Shown: positions 1-9,077 of the stretch, one piece after another
How positions within the stretch are numbered: position 1 is the first letter of the stretch
Layout of the letters: every line of letters starts with the position of its first letter
Assembly (NCBI RefSeq): GCF_021404545.1
Contig: NZ_JAAWWD010000061.1
Location: forward strand, 62,001 to 126,000
Source: Aestuariivita sp.
Lineage (GTDB): Bacteria > Pseudomonadota > Alphaproteobacteria > Rhodobacterales > Rhodobacteraceae
Length of the DNA: 64,000 bases
Direction: 5' to 3'
Notes under the pieces: generated by a model
What the model was told of the DNA's origin: nothing
The model's database searches: none
What the model saw: the letters and a program-made list of their open reading frames with translations, nothing else
Made by a program: the position numbers and the translations under genes

Positions 1-1
1 G

Positions 2-1516
2 GCCCAGGCCCGGGCCGAGCTTGGGCCGGATTGTGCGGCCCAGCCGCAGCCGGACCGGCTGTCGGACATCCTGTGCGCGGGCGAAATCCGGATCGGCGTG
101 CGCGACGGCTATCCCAACTTCGCGGTCAATCGCGCGGGCATTCGCGCGGGCTATGAAATCGACCTGGCACGGCGGATAGCCGGAATAATCGGTGTCGAGG
201 CGCGTCTTGTCGATGTCACGCCCGTGACGCGGATCTCGGCCCTGTCGAACGGGACGGTCGATCTGGTGATCGCCACGATGGGCCACAACTCGGTCCGGGA
301 TGCCAATGCGCGTTTCATCCGGCCGCATTACTATTCCAGCGAAACCATCCTCATCGGGCCCCGCAGGCTGCGCATCGACGGCTGGGGGGATGTGGCGGAC
401 CGGACCGTCTGCACCACGGTGGGCAATTTCGCCAACGCCATGCTGGTCGAGCGGGTCGCGCGCCTGATGCTGTTTGACACGCCCGCCCGCCTGATCGAGA
501 ATCTGGAATCCGGGACCTGTCTGCTGATCGTTCAGGATGACAGCGTGATGGTCAATGCGCTGGCCGATCCGGATTTCGGCGGTCGGTTTGAACGCAAGCT
601 GGGGATTTCGGAAATCCCCTGGGGCATGGCCGTCGCGCTGGACGGCACCGACAGGCTGGGTGCCGTTCTCGATGCCCTATCCATCCAGCTTCACAGCGGC
701 GGTGCGCTTCTTGAAATGGCTGTGCCGCACGGGATCGAGCTGCGCTTTCTTGAGCGGATGCAAAATCTGTGGTCGCAGCCCGGTTGCCAGGACACTCCGT
801 CGGTCTGTGTGCTTGCACCGCTCAACACCGATCTCGACCCCGGCCCGCTCAAGGCGGTGATCGCTGCGATAAACGCCTGGATGCAGGACACGTTCGCGTT
901 TCTTTACAGTCAGTTCGCCTGGGATCTGTTTATCAATGGGGTTGCGATTTCTCTGGTTGCGGTGGTCGGTGTCCTGATCGCCACCTTGCTGATTTCGCTG
1001 CTGTTCGCAGCGGGGCTTTTGGTGAAGAACCGACTGCTCAACGGGGCGCTCGGGCTTTTGCTGATGATCTTTCAGGGCAGCCCGCCGATCCTGATCCTGG
1101 TCATGCTTGCCACCTTTGCCAACGCGATCTTCTTTTATTCGCTCACCGTCGCCTTGTTCGTTGCGATACTGGCGATCGGATTGGTCAACGGAGCCTTTGC
1201 CGGTCAGGGTATCGCGGATGCGTGGCGATCGCTTGATGATCGCATATCGGACCGCAGCCGGTTGCGCCGCGCCATTGTCCGCGCCGGGCCCCAGATCGAG
1301 GCGTTTTTGACGAATGCGACCCGCGGTATCGCCGCAGCCAGTTACGTGGGCGTCGCCGATCTGACCAATGCGATGAACGACATCGCGTCGTTTTCGCGCA
1401 ATCAGTCGATCACATATTGGATCCTGTTGATCTTTTACGTGCTGGTGGTGATGGCGGTGGTCAAGCTGTCGCGCGCGCTGCGGCTGAAACTCGAATACGC
1501 TCTGGCGGGGGAATGA
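2..1516 (+). CDS. Amino-acid-type ABC transporter, substrate-binding/permease fusion (5' end outside window)
   Basis: The reading frame is open to the left edge, so the start is missing; about 504 residues remain. The first ~260 form a periplasmic solute-binding domain of the PBPb/amino-acid family, opening with CAGEIRIGVRDGYPNF, the usual first strand of mature binding proteins. From about residue 295 there are several hydrophobic segments resembling a His/Glu/Gln-type membrane permease. A fused binding protein and permease is a known but less common arrangement in this family. The next gene is a second permease 4 nt downstream, so the two probably form a heterodimeric channel. No ATPase gene is visible; it may lie upstream. 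The solute is not predictable from sequence alone. Confidence 0.8.
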   Translation, partial: AQARAELGPDCAAQPQPDRLSDILCAGEIRIGVRDGYPNFAVNRAGIRAGYEIDLARRIAGIIGVEARLVDVTPVTRISALSNGTVDLVIATMGHNSVRDANARFIRPHYYSSETILIGPRRLRIDGWGDVADRTVCTTVGNFANAMLVERVARLMLFDTPARLIENLESGTCLLIVQDDSVMVNALADPDFGGRFERKLGISEIPWGMAVALDGTDRLGAVLDALSIQLHSGGALLEMAVPHGIELRFLERMQNLWSQPGCQDTPSVCVLAPLNTDLDPGPLKAVIAAINAWMQDTFAFLYSQFAWDLFINGVAISLVAVVGVLIATLLISLLFAAGLLVKNRLLNGALGLLLMIFQGSPPILILVMLATFANAIFFYSLTVALFVAILAIGLVNGAFAGQGIADAWRSLDDRISDRSRLRRAIVRAGPQIEAFLTNATRGIAAASYVGVADLTNAMNDIASFSRNQSITYWILLIFYVLVVMAVVKLSRALRLKLEYALAGE

Positions 1517-1520
1517 CACC

Positions 1521-2153
1521 ATGACCATCCCCTTTTCAGACGGTTTTGCGCTGCGGCTGGCGCAAGGGCTGATCGTGAACTTCCAGATCGCGCTGACGGC
1601 GCTGCTTGTCGGACTTGTGCTGGGGGCGCTGCTGGCCGCTGTGCACCAAACGCGCCTGCCCTTGGCCGCGCGCGCGACCGACATGATGATGAGCGTGCTG
1701 CGCGCGATGCCGGTCTATATCGCGATGTTCTTTCTCGCCGGTGTCTTGCGGCCCTATTACAGCACCTTGGAAACGGTTTATGATGACCCCGGCGTGGCCT
1801 TCGTGATCCTAGCCTGTATGCCGTATATCTGCGCCTATGCCTATGATCAGGTGGGCGAGGCCATCTTCCAATGGCGGCGCGGCGCCCACCGTGCCGCGTT
1901 GTTGCTGATCCCCAACATGGTGCGGGCGTTTCAGGTGCTGGTGTCGGCCTCCTGCTTTGGCGCGGCGATCGGGGTGAACGAAGCGATGAGCGCGGTGCTG
2001 ACCGAGGCCGAGCTGATCGGCAATTCGCCCTGGCGCTATGGTCTCTTTTTGCTGACCATCGTGATCTTTGTCCTGCTCTTGCAGATCATCGTCGCGACGA
2101 GCCGGTGGGTGCACCGCCTGATCGAGCGCAACTATGCCGATGCGCCGCATTGA
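1521..2153 (+). CDS. Amino-acid-type ABC transporter permease
   Basis: This 210-aa membrane protein has about five hydrophobic segments and resembles HisM/GlnP-type permeases. The N-terminal stretch FALRLAQGLIVNFQIALTAL is typical of the family's first membrane helix. The cytoplasmic coupling (EAA-type) loop lies around residues 115-150 but is poorly conserved. It follows the binding-protein/permease fusion by 4 nt and ends 15 nt before the convergent cyclase gene. It probably pairs with the upstream permease to form the membrane channel. The ATPase partner is not in view. Confidence 0.8.
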   Translation: MTIPFSDGFALRLAQGLIVNFQIALTALLVGLVLGALLAAVHQTRLPLAARATDMMMSVLRAMPVYIAMFFLAGVLRPYYSTLETVYDDPGVAFVILACMPYICAYAYDQVGEAIFQWRRGAHRAALLLIPNMVRAFQVLVSASCFGAAIGVNEAMSAVLTEAELIGNSPWRYGLFLLTIVIFVLLLQIIVATSRWVHRLIERNYADAPH

Positions 2154-2168
2154 GCGGATAGACCGTAC

Positions 2169-4289
2169 TCAGCCATCTGCCAATTGCTCAAGAACGGCCA
2201 GCGCCACGCTGTCCTGCGGAAACTCCGCAAGGATCGCGCGATAGAGGCGCACGGCCCCCTCGATGTCGCCGGTCACGCGGTGCTGATGCGCATCGCGGCT
2301 GAGTTCGGCAAGGCGCAGCGTTTTGTCATCCGGCTCAAGCTCGGCCCCCATGCCGAACGCACCCAGCAACTCATAGACCGTAACCGAGCCGCGCCGACCC
2401 TTGATCGTCACGTCGCCGATGGGTCGCGTGCACAAGGTCTCCCCGGCTTCTTTATAGACCGCGTGGCTGATGCAGATATTCGTGCCATAGGTCTTGTTGA
2501 TGGCTTCCAGCCGGGAGGCCACGTTCACCCCATCGCCCAGAACCGTATAGCTCATACGCTCCTGCGATCCGATATTGCCGACCAGCACCGCATCGCTGTG
2601 AATACCGATGCGCACCTGAAGCGGCTGCATGCCCCGCTCGGAAAGCGCCATCCCAAGTTTTTTGACTTCGAGCTGGACCCGCAGCGCGGTCAGACAGGCC
2701 CGACGGGCATGATCCTCCAGCAGATTGGGCGCCCCCCAAAAGGCCATGACGCCATCTCCGATGAACTTGTCGATGGTGCCGGCCTCCTGGTTGACCGCAC
2801 CGGTGACAATCGACAGGTAATCCGAGACGCGCAGGAGCAACTCGCGGGAGGGCAGGTTTTCCGAGAGTTCCGAAAACCCTTCGATGTCCGAGAAAAACAC
2901 CGTCAGAAAGCGGCTGCTGCCGCCGATCTCCAGTTTCTGATCCGATTGCACCAGTTGCCGGACCAGACCAACCGGCACGAACGAGGCAAAGGACTTGATC
3001 GCCGTGTCAAGCGTTTCGACCGCCCGCGACAACAGCTTTATCTCGCGAATGCGCACGCGCGGTAAGGGCGGCAAAGGATCGGGGCTGAGATCGCGGATCT
3101 GTTCGACATTGCGCACCAGCGTCTCCAGCGGCCGCGCGATGCGCTGCGCCAGCACCCAGATCACGAAAATCTGGAGGATCGTGGCCGCCAGACCAATGAT
3201 CAGCATCTCGCGGTTATTGCGCACGATCTCGGTGTTGAAATCGGCCATTGGCGCGATCACGAAGGCTTGCCACGCCTTGCCCTGGGCGGCAGCGATGGGC
3301 TTGAGCGAGGCGAGATATTCCTGCCCTGCATGCTGCACGACGAAGGGCTCGCCATCCTGTCCCAGGCGCGGTCTCTGGCTGTATGCCACACCGACAACGG
3401 CCTCTTCCCATTCCGTGACATGGGGCAAACGCAACGCACCCGACACGTCGGGTTCGATCTGCGCCTGGCCGGAATTGGCAAGAACATTGCCGCGGCGGTC
3501 GAGAATAAAGCTCAGCGATCCGGGACTGATCTTTTGACGGGCCAGATAGGCTGACAGACTGTCGAGGGTCAGATCAATGGCCGCGATGCCGCCCAGCCTG
3601 TCACCCCAATAGAACGGGGCGGCGACAGTAAAGCCGACAAGCCCAAGGGCCGCGAACACATCCGGGTCCGAAATGGTCACATCCTGACCATCGCGGGTGA
3701 CCCGGTACCACAGGCGCTGTCTTGGATCGTAGCCGGTCGGCATGGTCGATTGTCCAAGATCCTTGCGCGCTGCGTTCTCGAACACATAGGTCTCGATCGG
3801 AACGCCCGCCTCATCGGGCTGGATCCAGCGCCGGGCAAAGACCGTGCCGTCGGGCAGATCCCGGTCCTGCACCCTGTGATCGGCCTGCATCCGGCGGGCC
3901 TGGAGAAAGCCGCCATCCGCCTCTAGCCCGATATAGGCGCTCAGGACGCCGGGGGTGCCTCGGGTGACCGAGGCGAGATAGTCGATGGCGCGCAGGTCAG
4001 CATAGAAACCGGACTGCACCATTCCAGCGATTGCAGCGCTTTCCGCCTTGGATACGACTTCGCGAAAGAGAGTTTCGATGCTGTCATCGACATCCGCCTG
4101 ATAGAGCCCGATCCGCTCAATCGTATCGCTGCGCACGATGCGGCTGCTGGTCAGATAGCTGTAAAAGAAAGCCCCGACAAAGACAGGCACCGTCAACACC
4201 AAGAAGAGTATCAGGATGGTCGTTCTCAGACTGGGTGTGTACACATCAAAGGACCTGATTGCAAAAGAGCATTGGGGCCATGCCATCAC
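2169..4289 (-). CDS. Membrane sensor adenylate/guanylate cyclase (Cache-HAMP-class III cyclase)
   Basis: The 706-aa protein is a transmembrane nucleotide cyclase. Membrane helix 1 is at about residues 22-44, a periplasmic Cache-like sensor domain at ~50-350, helix 2 at ~361-381, and a HAMP region at ~382-430. A class III cyclase domain spans ~462-640, and a short TPR-like helical tail ends the protein. Metal-binding aspartates are in FSDIEGF (D468) and GDGVMAFWG (D512). K508 in TIDKFIGD and the NVASRLE motif (N589, R593) are typical of a catalytically competent adenylate cyclase. The start is a GTG followed directly by ATG, with an AAAGGGA ribosome site upstream. Product and ligand are inferred; guanylate cyclase activity is not excluded. 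Confidence 0.85.
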   Translation of the reverse strand: MMAWPQCSFAIRSFDVYTPSLRTTILILFLVLTVPVFVGAFFYSYLTSSRIVRSDTIERIGLYQADVDDSIETLFREVVSKAESAAIAGMVQSGFYADLRAIDYLASVTRGTPGVLSAYIGLEADGGFLQARRMQADHRVQDRDLPDGTVFARRWIQPDEAGVPIETYVFENAARKDLGQSTMPTGYDPRQRLWYRVTRDGQDVTISDPDVFAALGLVGFTVAAPFYWGDRLGGIAAIDLTLDSLSAYLARQKISPGSLSFILDRRGNVLANSGQAQIEPDVSGALRLPHVTEWEEAVVGVAYSQRPRLGQDGEPFVVQHAGQEYLASLKPIAAAQGKAWQAFVIAPMADFNTEIVRNNREMLIIGLAATILQIFVIWVLAQRIARPLETLVRNVEQIRDLSPDPLPPLPRVRIREIKLLSRAVETLDTAIKSFASFVPVGLVRQLVQSDQKLEIGGSSRFLTVFFSDIEGFSELSENLPSRELLLRVSDYLSIVTGAVNQEAGTIDKFIGDGVMAFWGAPNLLEDHARRACLTALRVQLEVKKLGMALSERGMQPLQVRIGIHSDAVLVGNIGSQERMSYTVLGDGVNVASRLEAINKTYGTNICISHAVYKEAGETLCTRPIGDVTIKGRRGSVTVYELLGAFGMGAELEPDDKTLRLAELSRDAHQHRVTGDIEGAVRLYRAILAEFPQDSVALAVLEQLADG

Positions 4290-4358
4290 CGCACGTCCCT
4301 TTGCCTCTACTTTAACGAGTCTGGCGTCGGCGCCAATGGGCCTTAGCGCCGAATTCGG

Positions 4359-4395
4359 GCGCGCGGGCCTGTCCCATCGTCACAGGCCCGCGCGC
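4359..4395. terminator. 14-bp perfect inverted repeat, possible terminator of the lacI-type gene
   Basis: GCGCGCGGGCCTGT at 4359-4372 is followed by a 9-nt loop and its exact complement at 4382-4395. It lies downstream of the minus-strand repressor and upstream of the minus-strand cyclase start. A very GC-rich stem fits a transcription terminator, but there is no U-tract on the minus strand and only TTTT shortly after it on the plus strand, so a simple intrinsic terminator is not proven. Confidence 0.5.
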
Positions 4396-4441
4396 AGGCC
4401 GCTTTTGGCATGATGCCGCCCCGATACCGGTGGGTGCCGCT

Positions 4442-5488
4442 CTATGAATGGGGCGCCGTTCCGGGGGCGGGTCCCAACGATTGGCGCAGGCGGATATCGG
4501 TGGTCAGCAATGCACTGGGCAGGGCTGTCTCGTCTTGCAGGGCCTGGATCAGCATGCGCGCGGCGCGGCGCCCCATTTCCCGGTGTGGGACGTGCACGGT
4601 GGTCAGGGCAGGTTCCGCCAACATCGCGATTTCGATGTCATCGAAGCCTGTGATCGAAATGTCCTCGGGAACGCGCAGACCCATCTCCCGGGCGGCGCGC
4701 AGGGCGCCGATTGCCAGCACGTCGTTGCCGCACATCACAGCCGTCGTTTCGGGCGCCGCGCTTAAGGTCTGGCGAAACGCGATTTCTCCGGTTTCGATGC
4801 CATAGGCCGCCTCGGTCACGTGCAGTTCTGCCGGATCAAGGCCAGCCTCGCTCATGGCAAGCTCGATGCCCTGCACCCGCCCCCGTGCCCGGTCATTCAT
4901 GGCGGTCGGGGCCGAGATACACGCGATGTTGCGGTGGCCATAGCGCAGCACCAGCCGGGCGAGTTCAGCCATGGCCGCGCGGTTGTCAAAACCGATGGCG
5001 GCCTGGGGCTGCGTTTTCTCATAGGACCACGCGACAAGCGTGGGGACTTTCCTCTTGTTGAGGAAATCGTAAAGCGATTGGTGGCGGTCATATCCGATCA
5101 GCAGCAGCGCGTCGGCGCCGCGGGCTACCAGCGTGCGCACCTGTTCCTCTTCCAGCGCCTGCTGATAGGCAGAGGAGGCGATCAGCAGTGTCTTGCTGTG
5201 GCGTCCCAGCTCTTCTTGGAAGGCCTGCACGCCGCGGGCAAAGACCGCGTTTTCCATCGTGGGGATCACCGCGCCAATGGTGTTGGTATATTTCGCCGCC
5301 AGGGCGCGGGCGCTGAAATTGGGCGCATATCCAAGATCGGCAACCGCCTTCAACACCTTCTTGCGGGTCTTCTCACCGACCTGGCCCGGAGTGTTGATGC
5401 AGCGCGATACCGTTGCGGTCGAGACATCCGCGAGGCGCGCAACATCGGCCAGTGTCGGAACGGCGCTGATACCACTGTCGTTGTCCAT
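4442..5488 (-). CDS. LacI-family transcriptional repressor
   Basis: The 348-aa protein has an N-terminal LacI helix-turn-helix (about residues 11-60; TLADVARLADVSTATVSRC) and a hinge region ending YAPNFSARALAAKYTNT. A periplasmic-binding-protein-like effector domain spans ~70-335, with GFDD and the typical C-terminal dimer region. It is divergent from the sulfonate operon. The intergenic region carries two palindromes of the classic LacI-family type centred on AAGCGCTT. The inferred role is repression of the operon until a pathway intermediate such as DHPS or sulfolactate binds. The effector is inferred from gene context only. Confidence 0.9.
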   Translation of the reverse strand: MDNDSGISAVPTLADVARLADVSTATVSRCINTPGQVGEKTRKKVLKAVADLGYAPNFSARALAAKYTNTIGAVIPTMENAVFARGVQAFQEELGRHSKTLLIASSAYQQALEEEQVRTLVARGADALLLIGYDRHQSLYDFLNKRKVPTLVAWSYEKTQPQAAIGFDNRAAMAELARLVLRYGHRNIACISAPTAMNDRARGRVQGIELAMSEAGLDPAELHVTEAAYGIETGEIAFRQTLSAAPETTAVMCGNDVLAIGALRAAREMGLRVPEDISITGFDDIEIAMLAEPALTTVHVPHREMGRRAARMLIQALQDETALPSALLTTDIRLRQSLGPAPGTAPHS

Positions 5489-5620
5489 CTTAAGGGCGGT
5501 CCGATCTGTTCACTCAGAGCCTTGTTGCTGCGGCCACGGGGCCGGTGTCTGGCTCACGTTGCAAGCATATGGGCGGGTTTTGGCCGGATTTCCAGCGGAT
5601 GCTTAAACGCCATTGTTAAT

Positions 5621-5657
5621 ATGTAAGCGCTTGCATGACAAATTGTAAGCGCTTACA
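5621..5657. promoter_or_regulatory. Tandem LacI-family operators upstream of the sulfonate operon
   Basis: Two near-identical palindromes lie in the divergent intergenic region: ATGTAAGCGCTTGCAT (5621-5636) and TGTAAGCGCTTACA (5644-5657, a perfect 14-bp palindrome). Their centres are 22 bp apart, close to two helical turns, so two repressor dimers could bind the same face of the DNA. The central CG with flanking AAGCGCTT is the usual LacI/GalR-family operator core. Confidence 0.8.
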
Positions 5658-5726
5658 TTCAAATCGAATCACAAGACGGAACGTCACGGATTGTCGTCTG
5701 AGATCTCTGGGGAGGGATTGGAGATC

Positions 5727-5918
5727 ATGGCTTTTCTCATCGCAATTCTATGTGTCTGCGCGTTCACGGCGAATGTCATTGTCGGCGCCGTCGGAGATGC
5801 GCCGCTTGTCGGCAACGTGGCAGAGATGCTCATTCTGTTCGCTGCGGCCATCGCATTTTCAGCAGGTATCCTGCAACGCGAAGCGCAGGAAAAGGCCCAG
5901 CAAAACAAAGACGAATAA
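5727..5918 (+). CDS. Small two-helix membrane protein at the head of the TRAP operon
   Basis: The 63-aa protein starts with MAFLIAILCVCAFTANVIVG and has two hydrophobic segments (about residues 2-20 and 28-45) and a charged, lysine/glutamate-rich tail. The ATG at 5727 is preferred over an upstream in-frame ATG at 5691 because GGGGAGGG lies at a plausible distance upstream of it. It sits between the operator pair and the TRAP binding-protein gene, so it is probably the first cistron of the operon. I do not recognise the family; a role as an accessory membrane peptide of the transporter is only a guess. Confidence 0.65.
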   Translation: MAFLIAILCVCAFTANVIVGAVGDAPLVGNVAEMLILFAAAIAFSAGILQREAQEKAQQNKDE

Positions 5919-5941
5919 AACCGTTTCTTAGGGAGGAACAC

Positions 5942-7087
5942 ATGAACAAGTCCAACACCGAATTGGCGTCCGCCGGGCGCCGGAACTTCCTGAAGCTTGC
6001 GGGCTCGGGCGGGTTTACGGCGGCCATGGTCGCGGGTGCCGCTGGCCTGCTGTGGTCAGACGAGGCCGTCGCGCAGACCGCCGCGGAAGAGCGCGAGCGC
6101 GAGCGCAGCGCAGATCACATCATGACGCTGGCCACGGCCTATGTGCTGGGCGCGTCGCGCAGCTATCCGATCATGCAGCTGGATCTCAAAGAGAACATCC
6201 AGAACATGACCAACGGCAAGGTTTACGTGCGTCTCGCGCCTGGCGGTCAGCTTGGTGCCGGCGGCGCGCTGGCCCAGGCCGTGCAGGGGGGCACGATCCA
6301 GGGGGCGCAGCACTCGCTGGCCAATTTCGCGCCATTCGCCCCGGTGGTTGACCTGATCAACCTGCCGTATTTCTGCGGCTCCAACCAGCGCTTCACCAAC
6401 CTGACCTCGTCGGACGCATGGAAGGCAGAGGTGGACCCAAAGATCGCCGCTTCGGGCTTCAAGGCGCTCTTTTACATTGTGATCGACCCCCGGGTGGTCG
6501 CAGTCCGTCAAGGCGGCAATGCGATCATCACCCCCGCCGATATGTCCGGGGTGAAGTTCCGCGTGCCTGGATCGGCGATGTTGCAGCAATACTACCGCAT
6601 GGTGGGTGCCAACCCGACGCCGGTGGCCTGGGGTGAAACGCCGTCGGCAATCCGGCAGGGTGTGGCCGATGCGCTGGATCCGTCCGTGGGCGCGTTGCAC
6701 GTCTTTGGCTTTGGCGAGATCCTCAGCCACGTCACATTCACCCAGGCGGTACCGGACAGTCAGGTCTATTCGATCAACCTCGAATGGTTCGAGTCGCTGC
6801 CTGCGGACGTGCAGGAAGGCATCGAGTTTGCCGGTGAAATCACGCAGGCCCAGAACCTTGCCAAAGTCCCGGCGGCGCGTGGCTATGCCATGTCGCAGCT
6901 TGTGGCGAACGGGGTCGAGTTCCACGCGCTCTCTGGTGACCAGCTTGCGGAATGGCAGTCGGTCGGCGGCTATCAAAACAGCGATTGGGACGGCTTCAAG
7001 ATGGACCTCGCCGGATCCATGGAGACCTTTGCCAGGCTTGAGGAAGCGGCAGGCACGATGGGCCGCTACTATGTCCACGACGCCTAA
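5942..7087 (+). CDS. TRAP transporter substrate-binding protein, DctP family (probable DHPS binding, HpsK/L/M system)
   Basis: The 381-aa extracytoplasmic binding protein of a tripartite ATP-independent periplasmic transporter has a twin-arginine signal with GRRNFLK at about residues 14-20, ending near AVAQ. This predicts export in folded form by Tat. The rest is a DctP-type fold. The start is the ATG at 5942, behind GGGAGGA. Small and large permease genes follow. The neighbouring HpsN-like and SuyAB genes suggest DHPS or sulfolactate as substrate, in line with known hpsKLM clusters; this is inferred from context. Confidence 0.85.
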   Translation: MNKSNTELASAGRRNFLKLAGSGGFTAAMVAGAAGLLWSDEAVAQTAAEERERERSADHIMTLATAYVLGASRSYPIMQLDLKENIQNMTNGKVYVRLAPGGQLGAGGALAQAVQGGTIQGAQHSLANFAPFAPVVDLINLPYFCGSNQRFTNLTSSDAWKAEVDPKIAASGFKALFYIVIDPRVVAVRQGGNAIITPADMSGVKFRVPGSAMLQQYYRMVGANPTPVAWGETPSAIRQGVADALDPSVGALHVFGFGEILSHVTFTQAVPDSQVYSINLEWFESLPADVQEGIEFAGEITQAQNLAKVPAARGYAMSQLVANGVEFHALSGDQLAEWQSVGGYQNSDWDGFKMDLAGSMETFARLEEAAGTMGRYYVHDA

Positions 7088-7098
7088 CCACGCAGTCA

Positions 7099-7125
7099 GC
7101 CCGTGCGCCACGACGGCGCGCGGGC
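7099..7125 (+). terminator. Intercistronic hairpin between the TRAP binding-protein and permease genes
   Basis: GCCCGTGCGCC (7099-7109) pairs with GGCGCGCGGGC (7115-7125), with one G-U pair and a 5-nt loop. It lies just after the binding-protein stop codon. Such hairpins can attenuate transcription or protect the upstream message so that binding protein is made in excess of permease. Confidence 0.6.
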
Positions 7126-7203
7126 CTCTTCGCTCTTTCAGGCAGATGTGAGCATGTCAGGCACCGGACCCGGTGATGTCCGGGGCGCGCCCGCGGAGGA
7201 ACT

Positions 7204-7719
7204 ATGTCCAGCATTTTCAAAGCGATAGACCGAAACGGAGAGCGTTGGCTCCTGTTGGTTTTCTACGTCATGCTCGTTGGGACGATGTTTATCGAAGTCG
7301 TCCGGCGCGAGGTCTTCTCCTATTCCTCGATCTGGGGGGAGGAGATGGTGCGCTACTCCTTCATTTATCTGGCGTGGATCGGCGCGGCCTCCGCCGTCAA
7401 GGAACGCGGGCATATCCGTATTGATGTGATCATGAATTACGTCGGACCGCGCGCAAAGGCGCTGCTGTACATCTTTGGCGATGTCGTGATGTTCGTGGTG
7501 GCGGTAATCGCCCTCTACTGGTCGTGGGAGTCTGTGCATGTCTCCTGGAAGTTCAATTCCGTGACCCACGGTCTGCGGATCGGCCAGTATTTCTTTCTTT
7601 TCGCGGTGCCCTTCGGCTTTGCCCTGGTGACCTTCCGGCTCGTGCAGTCCTTTCTGCGTGACCTCTCCGACCTTCGTAACGGACGCCCCGTCTACGAAGG
7701 TGACAAGTTGTTTGACTGA
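7204..7719 (+). CDS. TRAP transporter small permease, DctQ family
   Basis: The 171-aa inner-membrane protein has four hydrophobic segments, the hallmark of DctQ subunits. Motifs around residues 37-60 (SYSSIWGEEMVRYSFIYLAW, then GAASAVKERGH) are typical of the family. It should form the transporter membrane unit with the large permease encoded 14 nt downstream. A GGAGGAACT ribosome site precedes the ATG. Confidence 0.9.
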   Translation: MSSIFKAIDRNGERWLLLVFYVMLVGTMFIEVVRREVFSYSSIWGEEMVRYSFIYLAWIGAASAVKERGHIRIDVIMNYVGPRAKALLYIFGDVVMFVVAVIALYWSWESVHVSWKFNSVTHGLRIGQYFFLFAVPFGFALVTFRLVQSFLRDLSDLRNGRPVYEGDKLFD

Positions 7720-7733
7720 GGGAGGGCGAGACC

Positions 7734-9065
7734 ATGATGTGGCAAACGCTGGAGCAAGCCGACCTTATATTGGGTTGGGATTTCTATGCGCCTGTGATCC
7801 TGTTCGTTGTTCTGGTCGGGCTAGCGGTGCCGGTCTGGGCGGCCATAGGTGCCTCGACCGTTTTGATGTTGGTGTGGTCCGGCGCCCTTCCGCTGAGCCT
7901 TTTGGGCGAAAAGCTCTTTTCGGGTATCGACGCCTTTGCCTTGACGGCGGTCCCGCTTTTCATCCTGACGGGCGATGTGCTGGTCCGAACGGGCTTGTCG
8001 CGAAAATTTCTCGACGTCGCCGAGGCGTTGACCTGCTGGGCAAAGGGCGGTTTTGGATCGGCGACGGTGCTTGTTTGCGGTATGTTCGCGGCAATCTCGG
8101 GCTCTGATGCGGCCGGGGCCGCGGCCGTGGGCCGGATGACCATCGACCGGCTGGTAGAGAGCGGTTATCCGCGCCCCTATGCCTGTGCCCTGGTGGCGGC
8201 GGGCGCCTGTACAGGGATCCTGATCCCGCCCTCCATCGCCTATATCATCATTGGCCTTGTGCTGGGGATAGCCGTGTCGACACTGTTTCTCGCGGCCCTG
8301 ATCCCCGGCATTCTGATCTTGGTATCGATCCTGGTGACCAACATCGTGATGAACCGGCTCAACCTTTGGGAAGGCGGCGGGATCATGACGGTTGCGGAAT
8401 GGCGCGCCAATCTGTGGAACACGATCAAATCGGGCTGGTACGCCTTTCTCGTGCCGGGGATCATCTTCTATGGCATCTTTTCGGGCCGACTGACACCCAC
8501 CGAAGCAGGCGCTGTCGCTGTCGTGGTGACCATCGCCATCGGCTTTATCATCGGAACGCTCAAGTTCTCGGACTTTCCCGCGATGCTGGTGAGCTCGGCC
8601 AAGGTGAACGGTGTGATCCTTCCGATCATCGCCTTTTCCATCCCGCTGGCCGAGGCGCTTGCAATCATTGGCGTGCCACAAGGGTTCGTGGGGGCACTCA
8701 CGTCTCTGAGCGAGAACGAGTTTGTGCTCATCGGTATGATGGTGCTGATCCTGATCGCGGCGGGCTGCGTGATGGAGACCACGCCCAACATCGTGATCCT
8801 CGCACCGATCCTCAAGCCGCTGGCCGACAACATCGGGATGAACGAAGTGCAGTTCTGCATCATGATGATCACAGCGCTTGGCGTCGGCTTCATCACCCCG
8901 CCGCTGGGTCTCAATCTCTTTGTGGTGTCGGGTATCACGGGCGAGTCGATCCTCAAGATCGCGTATCGCGCCATTCCGTTCGTGTTCTTCATGCTGATCG
9001 TCACGCTGATGATCGCCTATATCCCGGCGATTTCAACCTCACTTCTTCCAGATGTTTACCGATAG
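7734..9065 (+). CDS. TRAP transporter large permease, DctM family
   Basis: The 443-aa inner-membrane protein has about 12 hydrophobic helices and is the ion-coupled transport channel of a TRAP system. The helix-turn sequences GMFAAISGSDAAGAAAVG and LIPPSIAYIIIG are characteristic of DctM. Two adjacent ATG codons (7734 and 7737) follow a GGAGGG site. Together with the binding protein and small permease it forms a complete Na+-dependent importer, here probably for a C3 sulfonate. Confidence 0.9.
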   Translation: MMWQTLEQADLILGWDFYAPVILFVVLVGLAVPVWAAIGASTVLMLVWSGALPLSLLGEKLFSGIDAFALTAVPLFILTGDVLVRTGLSRKFLDVAEALTCWAKGGFGSATVLVCGMFAAISGSDAAGAAAVGRMTIDRLVESGYPRPYACALVAAGACTGILIPPSIAYIIIGLVLGIAVSTLFLAALIPGILILVSILVTNIVMNRLNLWEGGGIMTVAEWRANLWNTIKSGWYAFLVPGIIFYGIFSGRLTPTEAGAVAVVVTIAIGFIIGTLKFSDFPAMLVSSAKVNGVILPIIAFSIPLAEALAIIGVPQGFVGALTSLSENEFVLIGMMVLILIAAGCVMETTPNIVILAPILKPLADNIGMNEVQFCIMMITALGVGFITPPLGLNLFVVSGITGESILKIAYRAIPFVFFMLIVTLMIAYIPAISTSLLPDVYR

Positions 9066-9077
9066 GACGCACACGCA

